DNA of 64,000 nt from Hyphomonadaceae bacterium (GCA_024743315.1 JANSWU010000001.1:806001-870000); one strand, 5' to 3'; numbered from the stretch's first letter, positions 1 to 9,771 are shown. Made by a program: numbers and translations. Notes: generated by a model not told the origin, from the letters alone.

Positions 1-787
1 TTCGATTGGCCACATTGGTTTTGATTTCCGGCGTAGATTGGCGCAGGACATCTTCCAGGACATGCAATTCGTGAATGCCATAGACCCCGAGCTGTTCGGG
101 CGTAAACACAATGCTCGTATCGCCGATATGAGCCGGGGTGACTGACGCAATATCCTTCAACAAACGCACTTTCGGGGCATGGATGACCATGGTTCCGGCC
201 ACCAGGTCGCCAACTCGAAGCTTGTCTTTGTTGAACAGCGGGAAGAGCGCGAAGAGCATGCACCAAAGCAGCAATAGCCAGGTCACCCAAACCGCGATGC
301 CGTCGCCGCCAAAACTGAACACAACCGAGAGCGGCAAAAAGAATTCAAGCTCACGCAGGAAATTGCGTGCGATGACCGCATTGGCGGTTAGCCGCCCGCC
401 TTTCCGGTCGGCGACTCGCAGTCCCAGCGCCCGCTTGCCTGGTGTTGCGGCTTTGCGGCCAATTTCGAAAAAGATGAAATAGAAATTGCGAATGAAGAAA
501 ATCAGCACCTGGGCCACCGCCCAGGCAATTTGCCAGCCTTGCATTTGCATGGCGCTGGCAATGAAGCCAATGGCCACAACGACGGCGATCATCAGCGCAA
601 ACTGAATGCCGATATCAAGGATGAAGGCGCCAAACCGTTCGCCAAAGGTCGAGACTTTGAGGTTCAGCGCCGCCCCTTCCGGCGTCACTAAAGTACGAAT
701 GCGTTTGGCCTCATATTGGCGGGCACGCATTCGCGCGCGGCGGCGCTTGCCTTCTTCAACGGCGGAAACGGGCGTCGCCTCAGTCAC
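1..787 (-). CDS. RDD family membrane protein (3' part cut by the window edge)
   Basis: The reading frame is open from a GTG at 787 down to the window edge, giving at least 262 residues. The first 45 residues are Arg/Glu-rich and cytosolic-looking. They are followed by hydrophobic segments at about 50-75, 85-105 and 155-185, with the RDD-type signature FGERFGAFILDIG near residue 48 and the PGKRALGLRV stretch near residue 116. RDD proteins are small multi-pass membrane proteins of poorly defined role. The start overlaps the end of the upstream SpoIIM-like gene by 8 bases, so translation is probably coupled. It is the last visible gene of the MoxR/DUF58 operon. The part beyond residue 200 carries a soluble region whose end is outside the window. 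Confidence 0.85.
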   Translation of the reverse strand, partial: MTEATPVSAVEEGKRRRARMRARQYEAKRIRTLVTPEGAALNLKVSTFGERFGAFILDIGIQFALMIAVVVAIGFIASAMQMQGWQIAWAVAQVLIFFIRNFYFIFFEIGRKAATPGKRALGLRVADRKGGRLTANAVIARNFLRELEFFLPLSVVFSFGGDGIAVWVTWLLLLWCMLFALFPLFNKDKLRVGDLVAGTMVIHAPKVRLLKDIASVTPAHIGDTSIVFTPEQLGVYGIHELHVLEDVLRQSTPEIKTNVANR

Positions 788-1784
788 GGCGATCGATCTC
801 CCCACGCCGCGGCAGATAGAAATAACCGAACCAGAAGATCAGCGTTGTCCCGGCAATCACATAGCGCGTCACGTCATCATTGATGAGCTGGCGCCCGAAG
901 CCTTCCAAAAGGGCGGCCAGGAACAGCATGATAACTGCCCCAATGATCACCATCGCAGCTGTGTCGCCGGCGTCGCGCATCGATTCCATTCGGGTTTTTC
1001 GTCCAGGAAAGGCCACTGCTCCGCCAATCATGAAGCCGGCGGCGCCGGCCAGGATCACCGCAAACAATTCGGTCACACCGTGAATGAAGAGCCAACCGGT
1101 GAGTTCATAACCCAGCCCTTTTTGCCAGAACACGGCGTAGAAGCTGCCAAGATAGACGCCATTATAGATCAACAGAATGGCGGTCGGGGCACCAAACGCG
1201 AAGCCGAGCGCAAAGGCAAAAATCGCGATCCCGCTATTGTGTGAGAAGAGCTGTGCCGCAAACGCGCCAAGCATGTCGACAATATCGCTCCGGTCTTCAT
1301 ACAGAGTGGCGCGCAACTCGGCATATGTGGCGTTTGGATTGCGCGAGTCCCACCCGCCATGAAAGGTCCAATACCATTCATTGTCACTCAGGGTCAGGAA
1401 GAAGGCCAGTAGCGCGCCGCCAAACAGGCACAAAAAGGCCAGCAGGGTTGGTCCTTTCGCAGCGCTGACAGCCGCCGCCCAGTCGCGCGCGAAGAATTGC
1501 GCGATCCGTTCACTCATGCGCGAGCGCGTCCCGTAAACAAAGAAATAGGCCCGCGCGCACAGCGTCTCGAGATAAGCGATGACATTCTGGTCTAATGAAA
1601 TCGTTCGGGCCACGGACAATGATGAGACCGCCTGGCGGTAGAGATGCGGCAACTGTTCCAGTTCCTGGTCTGTCAGCCCATCGACGCCGCGTTTTTCGGC
1701 CTGCTGAACAATGCGATCCAGCTCTGACCAATCGGCTTCGCGCTCCTCACGGAAGCGATAGGACTTCATGACCCGATCGCTCAC
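780..1784 (-). CDS. Stage II sporulation protein M-like (SpoIIM/DUF95) membrane protein
   Basis: The 334-residue protein has a soluble N-terminal helical region (residues 1-100, beginning SDRVMKSYRFREEREADW) and then about five hydrophobic helices at roughly 115-135, 190-215, 230-250, 255-275 and 290-325. This is the layout of the SpoIIM/DUF95 family. In non-sporulating bacteria such proteins accompany MoxR ATPases and DUF58 proteins, and their biochemical role is not established. The start overlaps the DUF58 stop by 4 bases (ATGA), which indicates translational coupling. Family assignment is firm from architecture and neighbours; function is inferred only. Confidence 0.88.
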   Translation of the reverse strand: MSDRVMKSYRFREEREADWSELDRIVQQAEKRGVDGLTDQELEQLPHLYRQAVSSLSVARTISLDQNVIAYLETLCARAYFFVYGTRSRMSERIAQFFARDWAAAVSAAKGPTLLAFLCLFGGALLAFFLTLSDNEWYWTFHGGWDSRNPNATYAELRATLYEDRSDIVDMLGAFAAQLFSHNSGIAIFAFALGFAFGAPTAILLIYNGVYLGSFYAVFWQKGLGYELTGWLFIHGVTELFAVILAGAAGFMIGGAVAFPGRKTRMESMRDAGDTAAMVIIGAVIMLFLAALLEGFGRQLINDDVTRYVIAGTTLIFWFGYFYLPRRGEIDRRD

Positions 1785-3094
1785 AACATTTCCCTCCGCT
1801 TAATATCGAGATAGCGCGATACCAGGTCGGCGCTAAATCGCTCGGGCCGCGTTTCGATGACTTGCACGCCGAGATGCTCGAGTTTGCGCAGAACCAGCTC
1901 GCGCTCACGCAGCAAGCCGTCCGCGATCACGGCCCGCGACACAAGGTCGGCCGTGACCGGTTCAGCTTCGATCATTTCAGCGAGTTGCTCATCTTCGAAA
2001 CAGGCAAAAATCACCAGGTGCCGGTCCATTAGGCGTTTGACATTTTCGAGCATCAGTTCGGCTGAAATCGTATCCACAAAATCAGTGAATAGGACGATCA
2101 GGCTGCGGCGTTCCAGGCGTGAGGCCAGCGAGGTCAAAGCGAGTGTATAATTCGCTTCCTCGGCCGAATAATCCAGCCGTGAGGCGAGTTGCTGCAAATG
2201 CGGGAAGGCGCCGACACCGCTCAGGACATTGCTGGTCACGGTCGGCTGAGCGTCGAACCCGAACAAAGCCGTCTTGTCGCCGGACCTCAGGGAGACATAG
2301 GCCAGCAATAGCGCTGCATTGATCGCGCGATCGATTTTCGGGACGCCGCCGAGCGGTTCGCACATCAGGCGCCCGGTATCGAAGGCAAAGACGATATTAT
2401 GATTGCGTTCGGTTCGAAATTCCTTGGCCAGCAATTGCCGGTGGCGCGCCGATTGTTTCCAGTCAATCGCGCGGCGATCCATCCCGGTCGCGAATTCCCG
2501 CAAGGCATCGAATTCCGAGCCATCGCCACGCTCCAATTGCATCTTGATCCCGAAATCGGCGTCGCGCGTGTAGATCCGCACGGCTTCTTCCTGAACCCAG
2601 CGTGTGTTTGGCGTCACCGGCACGTCTATGTTCAAGGGTTCGACCCGCTTGATCCGGATCAGGCCGAGCGGACCGGTCCAATGCAACCAAAGTTGGACCA
2701 GCTGCCCGCGCCCGCGGCGAATGGGTTTCAGGGTGCGCGTGAACTGATGCTCGCGATTGGCCCAGCCCTTCAGCACAGTGGCATTTGGCGGCGCAATGAA
2801 GGCGTTTGTTTCCAAGAGCGCGTGCACTTGTAACGGCAAAGGACCCCTTGCCGCGCGCAGCGTAATGGTCACAGGATCCTCGCTGTTCATGTACAATACG
2901 GGCGGTGCATCGATATGGACCTGCATGGCCGTGCGGCGCGGCGCCAGCGCGAGATCGAGCAGCAAAGCCCCGAACAAGGCGCCGATCCAAACCCCCGAAA
3001 CGATCCAGAAAGCCGGCGCCAACACGGCAATGGCTAGCATGACCGGCAAGCCGAGCAGCATGAGCCAAATCGCGCGGAGCGTCGGGGCAATCAC
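1781..3094 (-). CDS. DUF58 domain-containing protein
   Basis: The 437-residue protein has two N-terminal transmembrane segments (about residues 8-50). A beta-rich region follows, and then the DUF58 core with the characteristic RAIDWKQSARHRQLLAKEF stretch near residue 230, followed by a von Willebrand A-like fold (FAFDTGR, LIVLFTDF). DUF58 proteins are regular partners of MoxR AAA+ ATPases and may act in assembly or metal-cofactor delivery at the membrane. The gene lies 15 bases downstream of the MoxR gene and overlaps the SpoIIM-like gene by 4 bases. Most of the protein is expected to be cytosolic, behind the membrane anchor. Confidence 0.92.
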   Translation of the reverse strand: MIAPTLRAIWLMLLGLPVMLAIAVLAPAFWIVSGVWIGALFGALLLDLALAPRRTAMQVHIDAPPVLYMNSEDPVTITLRAARGPLPLQVHALLETNAFIAPPNATVLKGWANREHQFTRTLKPIRRGRGQLVQLWLHWTGPLGLIRIKRVEPLNIDVPVTPNTRWVQEEAVRIYTRDADFGIKMQLERGDGSEFDALREFATGMDRRAIDWKQSARHRQLLAKEFRTERNHNIVFAFDTGRLMCEPLGGVPKIDRAINAALLLAYVSLRSGDKTALFGFDAQPTVTSNVLSGVGAFPHLQQLASRLDYSAEEANYTLALTSLASRLERRSLIVLFTDFVDTISAELMLENVKRLMDRHLVIFACFEDEQLAEMIEAEPVTADLVSRAVIADGLLRERELVLRKLEHLGVQVIETRPERFSADLVSRYLDIKRREML

Positions 3095-3109
3095 AGGTCT
3101 CGGGTCTCC

Positions 3110-4066
3110 TTATCGCGGCGCTGCTGTGCGCTCGATAATCTCGCGCAAAGTGTCATCGGTGGTGCGGCCCTCGATTTCGGCGGCCGGAGACAGGATCACG
3201 CGGTGCCGCAAAGCTGGTAGGGAAAGCGCTTTGACATCGTCTGGCACCACATAATCGCGTCCGTCCAAGGCGGCCTTTGCCCGAGAGGCGGCTGCGATCG
3301 CCGCGGCGGCGCGCGGGCTGGCACCATGCGTCAGGGCCGGGGTTTCACGCGTGGCGCGGACTATATCGACTATATAGGCGACCACATCATCCTGGATCCG
3401 GACTTGCTGGACCGAGGCAACTGCATCCGCCAGCTGATCCGGGGTGACCACCGCGTCCACCCCGAAAGAGCGGGTCGATTTCATTCCGGATCGATTGCCA
3501 TGGCCATTGACGATTTCGAGTTCTTCGTCGCGCGTCGGGTAAGTGAGGACGTGTTTGAACAGGAAGCGGTCAAGCTGCGCTTCCGGGAGCGGATAGGTGC
3601 CTTGCTGTTCGATCGGGTTTTGCGTGGCGATGACTGTGAACCGGTCATTCAGCGGATAGGTTTCGCCATCAATCGTCACTTTGCGCTCTTGCATCGCTTC
3701 AAGCAGAGCCGCTTGGGTTTTGGGTGGGGTCCGGTTGATCTCATCGGCGAGCAGGATGTCGGTAAAGATCGGCCCCTTGGTCAACGTGAACTCATTGGTC
3801 GAGAAGTTGAACAGATTGGTGCCAAGCACATCGCCTGGCATCAAATCGGGAGTGAACTGGATGCGGCCAAAATCGAGCTTGATGGCCGCCGCAAAACATT
3901 GGGTCAGCAAGGTCTTGGCGGTTCCCGGCGGACCTTCGAGCAGGATATGGCCGCCTGAAAACAGCGCCGTCAGCATCAGGTCGACCGTCTCGGCCTGTCC
4001 GATGACAGCCTTGCCCACCTCGCCTTTGATCTGCGCGGCGAGGGCTTTGATTGCCTCAATGTCCAT
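3110..4066 (-). CDS. MoxR-family AAA+ ATPase
   Basis: The 318-residue protein has Walker A GPPGTAKT at about residue 45, Walker B LLADEINR near residue 107, and the MoxR-typical sensor region [26 protein letters not shown] cut by a sensor-1 Asn near residue 149. Length is normal for the family. MoxR ATPases act as chaperones for membrane or periplasmic complexes, usually together with the DUF58/VWA proteins seen directly downstream here. The gene overlaps the upstream DUF4350 gene by 11 bases, which supports one transcription unit running from about 6043 leftwards. Confidence 0.95.
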   Translation of the reverse strand: MDIEAIKALAAQIKGEVGKAVIGQAETVDLMLTALFSGGHILLEGPPGTAKTLLTQCFAAAIKLDFGRIQFTPDLMPGDVLGTNLFNFSTNEFTLTKGPIFTDILLADEINRTPPKTQAALLEAMQERKVTIDGETYPLNDRFTVIATQNPIEQQGTYPLPEAQLDRFLFKHVLTYPTRDEELEIVNGHGNRSGMKSTRSFGVDAVVTPDQLADAVASVQQVRIQDDVVAYIVDIVRATRETPALTHGASPRAAAAIAAASRAKAALDGRDYVVPDDVKALSLPALRHRVILSPAAEIEGRTTDDTLREIIERTAAPR

Positions 4067-5279
4067 CTTTCATCTCCTGTCGCCATCGCCAGAGGCTGAG
4101 GGCTTTGTCTCGTAAATCATTGCGTCCGGCGGCCGGTGTTTCCAGCGCGCGGCTTTGTTCGGTCCAGGTCTTGTCCAGCTGTTTTTGCTCGGCGAGGCGA
4201 TCAGCGGTTTGGGCGAAGGTTGGGTCCTTGGTCTGCGGCGGCAGGCCGAGCCGTTTGGCGAGATCACGTTTGACGGTTTGCGCATAATTCGGCGCCATCT
4301 GGCCTTCGCGGCGCGCCATAGAGATCAGTCCGGCGGAGCTTTCGGCCAGTGCTTTCTTGCCGAAGGACAGCACCCGATCTTCCGGCAGCGGCGGCCCGAA
4401 GCGAATGAACGCACCCCAGGCAATTAGCAGCAATGTCGCGAATGCAACCAGGGTCGCGCCCAGGAAGGGCACGTCAAAAATCGATCTCAGCAGGCTCTCC
4501 GAGCGTTCAAAGCCATGAATTGTCGCGTCCAGGGTCACCGACTGATCCGGATAGTCTTTCAGCCAATCGATCAGGCTCAGGGTAAAATGCGCGTTTTCGC
4601 GATGCGCGAGACCAAATGTGTTCAGCAGGTCCGGATCACTCAAGATATAGATCGATGAGCCAGGGATCATCGCCAATAGCGTACCGCCCGGGGTTTCAAC
4701 GATTGAGATCAGGCTGTCGGAGTTCAGCACCTGCATTTGCTGGTCAAATTCAGGACGATGGGTGCCGAAGGGCGTCCGGATCGCGCCCGGATTACGCAGG
4801 CGCCAAATCTCAGCATCCGTGTCAAACAATCGGGCAAGAAAAGTCACCTGGTCCCGCGCCAGCAGGTCTGTATCCTTTTGCCAGCTGGGTTTCTCACGAT
4901 CGCCAAAGCCAGACCATTTCGGCAACACGTAGAGCGCTGGTTGGGCAACTTCGCTGAGTTGAAAATCGCTCGCTCGGTTCATGCCATAGGCCGGGATCGT
5001 GAGGATTAAAAGGCCGTCATTATAGTCTAATGTGCTGCGCAGGCGCGACACGGTCACGGCCTGGCCATCGGCTTCCAGCAAGCGCACCAGGCCAGCATAG
5101 CCGAGCGCCGATTCAGAATAAGGATGCTGGCCCGCGCGGTTCTTGCTGGCGAGATCGGGCGACCAAGCCAGCAAGGCGAAGATTGCAATAAACATCAAAG
5201 TCCCGACGCCGATCAGGATCGCCGACGTCCGCGCCTGAAACGGGTTGTTGGTCTGGGGCAATCTCTCGCTCATCCCCAA
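4056..5279 (-). CDS. DUF4350 domain-containing membrane protein
   Basis: The 407-residue protein has one transmembrane helix near residues 20-40 and a second near 275-295. Between them lies a periplasmic domain starting with the [19 protein letters not shown] stretch typical of DUF4350. The C-terminal 110 residues are charged and cytosolic. DUF4350 proteins are found almost only in MoxR/DUF58/DUF4129 operons and have no proven function. The gene overlaps the preceding DUF4129 gene by 10 bases and the MoxR gene by 11. Starts at Met1 or Met3 cannot be separated. Confidence 0.88.
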   Translation of the reverse strand: MGMSERLPQTNNPFQARTSAILIGVGTLMFIAIFALLAWSPDLASKNRAGQHPYSESALGYAGLVRLLEADGQAVTVSRLRSTLDYNDGLLILTIPAYGMNRASDFQLSEVAQPALYVLPKWSGFGDREKPSWQKDTDLLARDQVTFLARLFDTDAEIWRLRNPGAIRTPFGTHRPEFDQQMQVLNSDSLISIVETPGGTLLAMIPGSSIYILSDPDLLNTFGLAHRENAHFTLSLIDWLKDYPDQSVTLDATIHGFERSESLLRSIFDVPFLGATLVAFATLLLIAWGAFIRFGPPLPEDRVLSFGKKALAESSAGLISMARREGQMAPNYAQTVKRDLAKRLGLPPQTKDPTFAQTADRLAEQKQLDKTWTEQSRALETPAAGRNDLRDKALSLWRWRQEMKDGH

Positions 5280-6043
5280 GCCTCCCCAAAGGCAAAGGTC
5301 TCATACGAAGCCCGGGCTTCCTTCCAGCCACGCTCATTGACGGTTTGCCCGCCGAAAAAGCTGCGCTCGACGACCCGGATAATCGGTGAAAGCGCGTCCC
5401 GAACCGTCTCTGGCAAAACGCCGAGCGCACCAATTTCGCGGGCCGTCAGAGATCGCCCGATCACACCGCTTTTCTGTTCCTGGATGTCATCAATCGATTT
5501 GAACAGGAGCAAGTGCACCGCCTCTGCAAACCGGCCTTGGGCGGCGAGCGCATCGGCATCCTCCAACAGCGCCCGTGCGCGGCCTTGTTCCGGACGTAAG
5601 TCGGTAACAAGTGATGTATCAGGACCAATCGCCTTGTCTTTCTGGCGTCCCCGTAAGGTCAGGCTCTCGCCGAAGACCATGTAAACGCCCGCCAGGATTG
5701 CGAGCAGGATGATCAAAGCGAGTAAATAGCCGAGCACGCTGCCTATGGCGTTGAAAAAGGAAGCCAGCGCCTGGGCGATGGGGTTGGTGCCAGACCGGCG
5801 TGGTTGCTCGGCAGGTGCGAATTCAGGCTCCCATTCGGGCCTGACCTTTTGCAGACGGTCATCGCCCTCAATCGCTGCGAAGGCCGCATCCAGACGGTCC
5901 TCGCTGACCGCCACTGTTTCTCCGATCGCGGGTTCTGTTTCCGCGGCGTGCTGAATGTCGGACTGGCCAAGCGCAGAAATAGTGGTGAAGCAAAGCACCA
6001 AGACTGCCAAAACGAAGATCTTGAAAAACAAGTCGGCGCGCAC
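5270..6043 (-). CDS. DUF4129-type exported membrane protein, first gene of the MoxR operon
   Basis: A longer reading frame opens at 6112, but a GGAGG at 6051-6055 sits 7 bases before a GTG at 6043, so I take that as the start (257 residues). This gives a clean signal peptide (RADLFFKIFVLAVLVLCF then ALGQ). A periplasmic acidic region follows, with a transmembrane helix near residue 125-150. The C-terminal cytosolic domain is DUF4129-like (HLLLFKSIDDIQ, SLTAREIG, VERSFFGG). Such domains resemble transglutaminase-operon proteins that occur with MoxR/DUF58. Function unknown. The gene is divergent from the free-methionine-sulfoxide reductase gene. Confidence 0.85.
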   Translation of the reverse strand: MRADLFFKIFVLAVLVLCFTTISALGQSDIQHAAETEPAIGETVAVSEDRLDAAFAAIEGDDRLQKVRPEWEPEFAPAEQPRRSGTNPIAQALASFFNAIGSVLGYLLALIILLAILAGVYMVFGESLTLRGRQKDKAIGPDTSLVTDLRPEQGRARALLEDADALAAQGRFAEAVHLLLFKSIDDIQEQKSGVIGRSLTAREIGALGVLPETVRDALSPIIRVVERSFFGGQTVNERGWKEARASYETFAFGEAWG

Positions 6044-6161
6044 GCACAGGCCTCCACTCACGAACGAACTATTCCAGAGCCATTGGCCCACGTCCATTGC
6101 TATCTTGTACAATCTGTCATCCCATCCGATATGGGGCGCTTGTCAAAACAAAGGCAGCAAC

Positions 6162-6629
6162 ATGGATCGCACGCGACAATATGCCGAGCTCAAGGCTGAA
6201 ATCGACAGTGTTGTCGCGGGTGAGACCTATGTCCCGGCCCGCTATGCGAGTGCGGCCTGTTTGTTATCGCAGGCCTTTGCGCCGCGATTCTTCTGGACCG
6301 GGTTCTACGTGGTCGATCCGCTCAAACCGGATGAGCTGGTGGTCGGCCCGTATCAAGGCACGCTGGGCTGTTTGCGGATCCCGTTTGGCAAAGGCGTGTG
6401 TGGCGCGAGTGCAGCGACGCGCGAGACCATTCTGGTGCCGGATGTCCATGCTTTTCCGGGTCACATTGCCTGCGATAGCCGGACCAATTCTGAGATCGTT
6501 GTCCCGGTCTTTGATGCCAATGGCGCTCTGGCGGCCGTGCTCGATGTTGATAGCGAGCTGCCGGACGCGTTTGACGAGGTGGATCAATCAGGGCTCGAGG
6601 CTATCTGCCACGATCTCCTGACTGCCTGA
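6162..6629 (+). CDS. msrC: Free methionine-(R)-sulfoxide reductase, GAF-domain type
   Basis: The 155-residue single GAF domain carries three cysteines in the fRMsr arrangement: GC-L-RI-P, then GKGVCG, then HIACD (residues about 71, 81 and 105). In the E. coli enzyme (YebR/MsrC) the equivalent cysteines reduce free Met-R-sulfoxide with thioredoxin. The ATG at 6162 is used because the family normally begins 20-30 residues before the WTGFY motif; the frame upstream overlaps the DUF4129 signal sequence. Its 3' end overlaps the convergent carboxylesterase gene by 42 bases. Confidence 0.93.
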   Translation: MDRTRQYAELKAEIDSVVAGETYVPARYASAACLLSQAFAPRFFWTGFYVVDPLKPDELVVGPYQGTLGCLRIPFGKGVCGASAATRETILVPDVHAFPGHIACDSRTNSEIVVPVFDANGALAAVLDVDSELPDAFDEVDQSGLEAICHDLLTA

Positions 6630-8381
6630 TCCCGGAGAGAATTCTGGGGCCGGCGTGATCTGGGTTGCAGCGGCGGCGACCCGGCGCACCAGTGTTTCTT
6701 CCAAAATATCGAGCTTTTCTGCCCGGACGCCTTGCTTGACCTCAATCGACGGATTGAAGGTCATCCATTCATCTATCGCTGGATCATAGACCGGCCAGGC
6801 GGGAAGGCCTGCGCCGTTTGGGTCGCCGGTCTTGGCAAAGTTCGTCCAGTATTTGCCCATCGCTTCGGTCAGGACTTTGTCTTCCTCGGTCAAGCCGGCC
6901 AGCGGACTGTGAGAGCCGAAGACAAAGAAGATTTCGGCCGCATGGAAGGCACCGATGGTCTGGGACTTTGACGGCGGTATGCGCGTGAAGTGATAAAGAT
7001 AGCTCGGCGCGCCTTGGGTGGTGTTCGATTTCGCCAGATAACGCATATGTACGCCAAACAGATCATCTCCGAGCATATCGGTTTCGCCCGTTTGATAGGT
7101 CTCTGGATCGTCGAGCCCATACAAATCGATCAGCGTGTTGCCATTGGTCTCGCCATAGATCTCCCGCATTAGATCCAGGCGGTCGTCGAGCGCTTCCGGA
7201 AATTCCGGCACGAGAATGGTCGGTTTCTGAATGTCCGAATAAAACAGCGTGGCCTCGTCGGCATTATAGCCCGCCAGGATAGGCACATTATGGATGCTGC
7301 CATCGCCAATCGCCTGGCCCATCAATTTCGGAATGACCAGGCCATCAACCGTCGGCAGCACATAGTCACCAAGGTGCATCTTGTTTGGAATATGCGCGAT
7401 AATCTCCGTGGCCGGAATGGCGCGCAGGTCTGCGGCGCTCGCATCGCGCGGCGCCAGGCCATCCATGAAGGCCAAACCGGCCTCATGCATGCTCATCCGG
7501 CCTTCAATCGCTGTGGTCAGGCCATTGGCATTATAGGTCGAGGCGCCGCTTTGCAGGATCGCCTTGTGGAACAGGCCTTCGCTCAAGGGCGTCGACATGA
7601 TCTCGGTGACCGACTGCGCGCCAGCGCTTTCGCCAAAGATGGTGACATTGTCCGGATCGCCGCCAAAAACTTGGATATTGTCGCGGATCCAGATTAGTGA
7701 TGCGACTTGGTCAAGCAGACCGTAATTGCCGGATACGCCGTTTTCATCATCGGCGCTCAGCGCTGGATGCGCGAGATAGCCAAATGGGCCGAGGCGATAA
7801 TTGATCGTGACGAGCACGACGCCATTTTCGACCAGCTGATTGGCCTGATAGATGTCGAGGGAACCCGAGCCGGTCTGGTGGCTGCCGCCATGGATCCAGA
7901 CCATGACGGGCTGTAGAGTCTCACTGCCAGCATTGGCGGTTCGGACATTCAGGAACAGACAGTCCTCACTCTCAACTGGCGGTGGGCCGTTTTCAATCAC
8001 CACCGTGGCAAGGTGGCGCTGCACGGCGTTGAGGCCCATGCCATTGAGCAAGTCACTCAAAAACTCGCTGCTGCCCGAGCGGGCCTGAATACATTCGGCG
8101 CCAAATTCGGTGCCATCGCGCACTCCCTCCCAATTTGCAGGACGGGTCGGGGGGCGCCAGCGCAAGTCGCCGACCGGGGCCCCGGCGAACGGGATACCAT
8201 TGATCTGCAGAATGTCCGGATTGTCGCGATCGGTCCCGGCCTGGATCTCCCCTTGCGACAGGGTCAGGACCGGTCCCTTTTCAAGCGGCGGCGCCGGTTG
8301 CGTGATCATCCAGATCAGACCGCCATAGGCCGCAGCTGCAAGCGCCATGAGCGCAGCGAGAATGATCAAGATCCATTTCAT
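6588..8381 (-). CDS. Type B carboxylesterase / para-nitrobenzyl esterase family, membrane-anchored or secreted
   Basis: The 597-residue alpha/beta hydrolase starts at the ATG at 8381 (GGGGAA upstream), which exposes an uncleaved or cleavable N-terminal hydrophobic helix (KWILIILAALMALAAAAYGG). The nucleophile elbow is FGESAG with Ser about 252. The oxyanion and early family motifs (EDCLFLNV, WIHGGSHQTGS) are present, as is a late His region (FHAAEIFFVF). Substrates of these enzymes cannot be told from sequence. The start overlaps the upstream DUF1330 gene by 4 bases (ATGA), so the two are co-translated. Confidence 0.92.
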   Translation of the reverse strand: MKWILIILAALMALAAAAYGGLIWMITQPAPPLEKGPVLTLSQGEIQAGTDRDNPDILQINGIPFAGAPVGDLRWRPPTRPANWEGVRDGTEFGAECIQARSGSSEFLSDLLNGMGLNAVQRHLATVVIENGPPPVESEDCLFLNVRTANAGSETLQPVMVWIHGGSHQTGSGSLDIYQANQLVENGVVLVTINYRLGPFGYLAHPALSADDENGVSGNYGLLDQVASLIWIRDNIQVFGGDPDNVTIFGESAGAQSVTEIMSTPLSEGLFHKAILQSGASTYNANGLTTAIEGRMSMHEAGLAFMDGLAPRDASAADLRAIPATEIIAHIPNKMHLGDYVLPTVDGLVIPKLMGQAIGDGSIHNVPILAGYNADEATLFYSDIQKPTILVPEFPEALDDRLDLMREIYGETNGNTLIDLYGLDDPETYQTGETDMLGDDLFGVHMRYLAKSNTTQGAPSYLYHFTRIPPSKSQTIGAFHAAEIFFVFGSHSPLAGLTEEDKVLTEAMGKYWTNFAKTGDPNGAGLPAWPVYDPAIDEWMTFNPSIEVKQGVRAEKLDILEETLVRRVAAAATQITPAPEFSPGSGSQEIVADSLEP

Positions 8382-8800
8382 GTCTGTTCCCCATGTAACC
8401 AGAGCGGACGCGTGACGATCAGCTCCTGACACAAGAGGCCCGCATCACGATGCCGCGACATGGCTTTGTACTCGGGATGGTTTAACGTGGCGATAAAGGC
8501 CTGGCGGCTCGGAAAGGTGTTGACGAGGACGCCGTCCCAATTGCCGCCGCCGATAAAATAGCGCTCAGTCGTCGCCAGCAGGCTGGTGGTGCCGCCGACC
8601 TCTGCCGCCGCTTTGGTGAAGGCTTCTGAATAGCGGATATAAGCGGTCTCGCCAGAGCAGTCTTCGCCAAATTCCGGATCGCCTTTCTGATATTCCGCTT
8701 TGACGCGAAACTTGAGCAGATTGACCTGGCTCACCGGTCCCTCATGCGGGTCGTCCCGGAAGGCGCGAAACTGGTCGGCCGTGGGTTGAAAAGCAGGCAT
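8378..8800 (-). CDS. DUF1330-like (dimeric alpha-beta barrel) protein
   Basis: The 140-residue protein has the ferredoxin-like pattern seen in DUF1330/EthD-type small proteins: VSQVNLLKF early, a central GDWDGV-like stretch written GGNWDGVLVNTFPS, and HPEYKAMSRHRDAGL near the end. No catalytic assignment is possible. It is translationally coupled (4-base overlap) to the downstream esterase and lies about 30 bases downstream of the Nudix gene in the same orientation. Confidence 0.75.
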   Translation of the reverse strand: MPAFQPTADQFRAFRDDPHEGPVSQVNLLKFRVKAEYQKGDPEFGEDCSGETAYIRYSEAFTKAAAEVGGTTSLLATTERYFIGGGNWDGVLVNTFPSRQAFIATLNHPEYKAMSRHRDAGLLCQELIVTRPLWLHGEQT

Positions 8801-8829
8801 GGCGGTCCTCCGAGTATTGCAGGCGATGT

Positions 8830-9390
8830 CTAAGGGCGTTTGTCCGGGTGTTTGGCGAAGAAACGCTGCAGGTAAAACAATGCCGCGGCGTGATGCGAAT
8901 GCTGTACCTCCATGGTCTCATATTCGAGATAGTCCGCGAGCGGCATTTCCAAGACCTCAATCTGTTCATTCGCGTCGAGGCTCTGAACGCCGGTCTGCTG
9001 GCAGCCGAGCGCGACATAGAAATTGAGTTGATTGGTCTGCGTCGCCGGGTTCGGAAAGCAGCGACCAATATGGTGCATCTCGCGGGGAACATAGCCGGTT
9101 TCTTCCAGCAGTTCGCGCCGTCCGATCGCTTCATAATCGGTATCACCCGGTTCGCCGCCCCCACCCGGCAGGCCCGTCACGATGACCTTGCCTGGGTGGC
9201 GATACTCGCGGACCAGGACAATGTTGCCGTCATCCGTGAGCGGCAGGACCAATGTCCACATCGGGAAATCGATAACATGATAGGTCGGGATAATGTGCCC
9301 GTCTGCCCGCTCGCAGGTCTCGGTGCGCAGCGTGATATATTGATCGCGGATCACCTCTTTCGAAGCGAGGGTGCGCCAGGGTTTGATCAC
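8830..9390 (-). CDS. Nudix hydrolase, ADP-ribose pyrophosphatase type
   Basis: I place the start at GTG 9390, which has a GGA nine bases upstream, directly after the stop of the preceding gene. An upstream TTG at 9426 would overlap that gene by 31 bases. The 186 residues contain the Nudix box GGEPG...RRELLEETGY. The catalytic REUxEE part is intact, but the usual Glu eight residues before the Arg is Thr. The N-terminal KPWRTLASKEV and the NPATQTNQLNFYVA stretch fit ADP-ribose/NDP-sugar pyrophosphatases. A cytosolic housecleaning role is likely. Confidence 0.88.
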   Translation of the reverse strand: MIKPWRTLASKEVIRDQYITLRTETCERADGHIIPTYHVIDFPMWTLVLPLTDDGNIVLVREYRHPGKVIVTGLPGGGGEPGDTDYEAIGRRELLEETGYVPREMHHIGRCFPNPATQTNQLNFYVALGCQQTGVQSLDANEQIEVLEMPLADYLEYETMEVQHSHHAAALFYLQRFFAKHPDKRP

Positions 9391-9395
9391 GCGAA

Positions 9396-9767
9396 TTATT
9401 CCAGATCCATCCGGACGGTCGGGCAATGCTGCAACGCTTGCCCCAAACTCATCATCATGCGCGGTTGTTCGTCAATCAGGCGATTCCGGAACTCCTGGAG
9501 GCCAAGCGTATCACCTGATTCAATGAAGCTCGTCTCTCTCAGGAAGTCGTCTTTTGCCATGTGCTTCGCAGCAGTCTCGGCACGACACTCGCAATTCTCC
9601 TGAGATCCACCCAATTCTCGACACGCCTTGATCCGGACCTCTGTCGCGGATTCAATTGTGTGGGGTTGGTTGATCACAAACCCTGGAATCGGAATGTTTA
9701 TTGGCGCCGCAACGCTGGGTCCGGCAAGTAATAGAATGCCGATCGCCCCCACAATCGATCGTTTCAT
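9396..9767 (-). CDS. Secreted hypothetical protein with four cysteines
   Basis: The 123 residues begin with a clear Sec signal peptide (KRSIVGAIGILLLAGPSVAA). The mature part has Cys in CRELGG, NCEC and HCP contexts, suggesting one or two disulfides in the periplasm. I do not recognise the family. The RBS GAGGAG lies inside the final codons of the upstream dipeptidyl peptidase gene (4-base gap), so the two are probably co-transcribed and translationally linked. Confidence 0.7.
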   Translation of the reverse strand: MKRSIVGAIGILLLAGPSVAAPINIPIPGFVINQPHTIESATEVRIKACRELGGSQENCECRAETAAKHMAKDDFLRETSFIESGDTLGLQEFRNRLIDEQPRMMMSLGQALQHCPTVRMDLE

Positions 9768-9771
9768 CTGT

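Noticed and set aside
2399-3958. Several plus-strand frames opposite the MoxR and DUF58 genes
   Set aside because: All are antisense shadows without start signals or family features.
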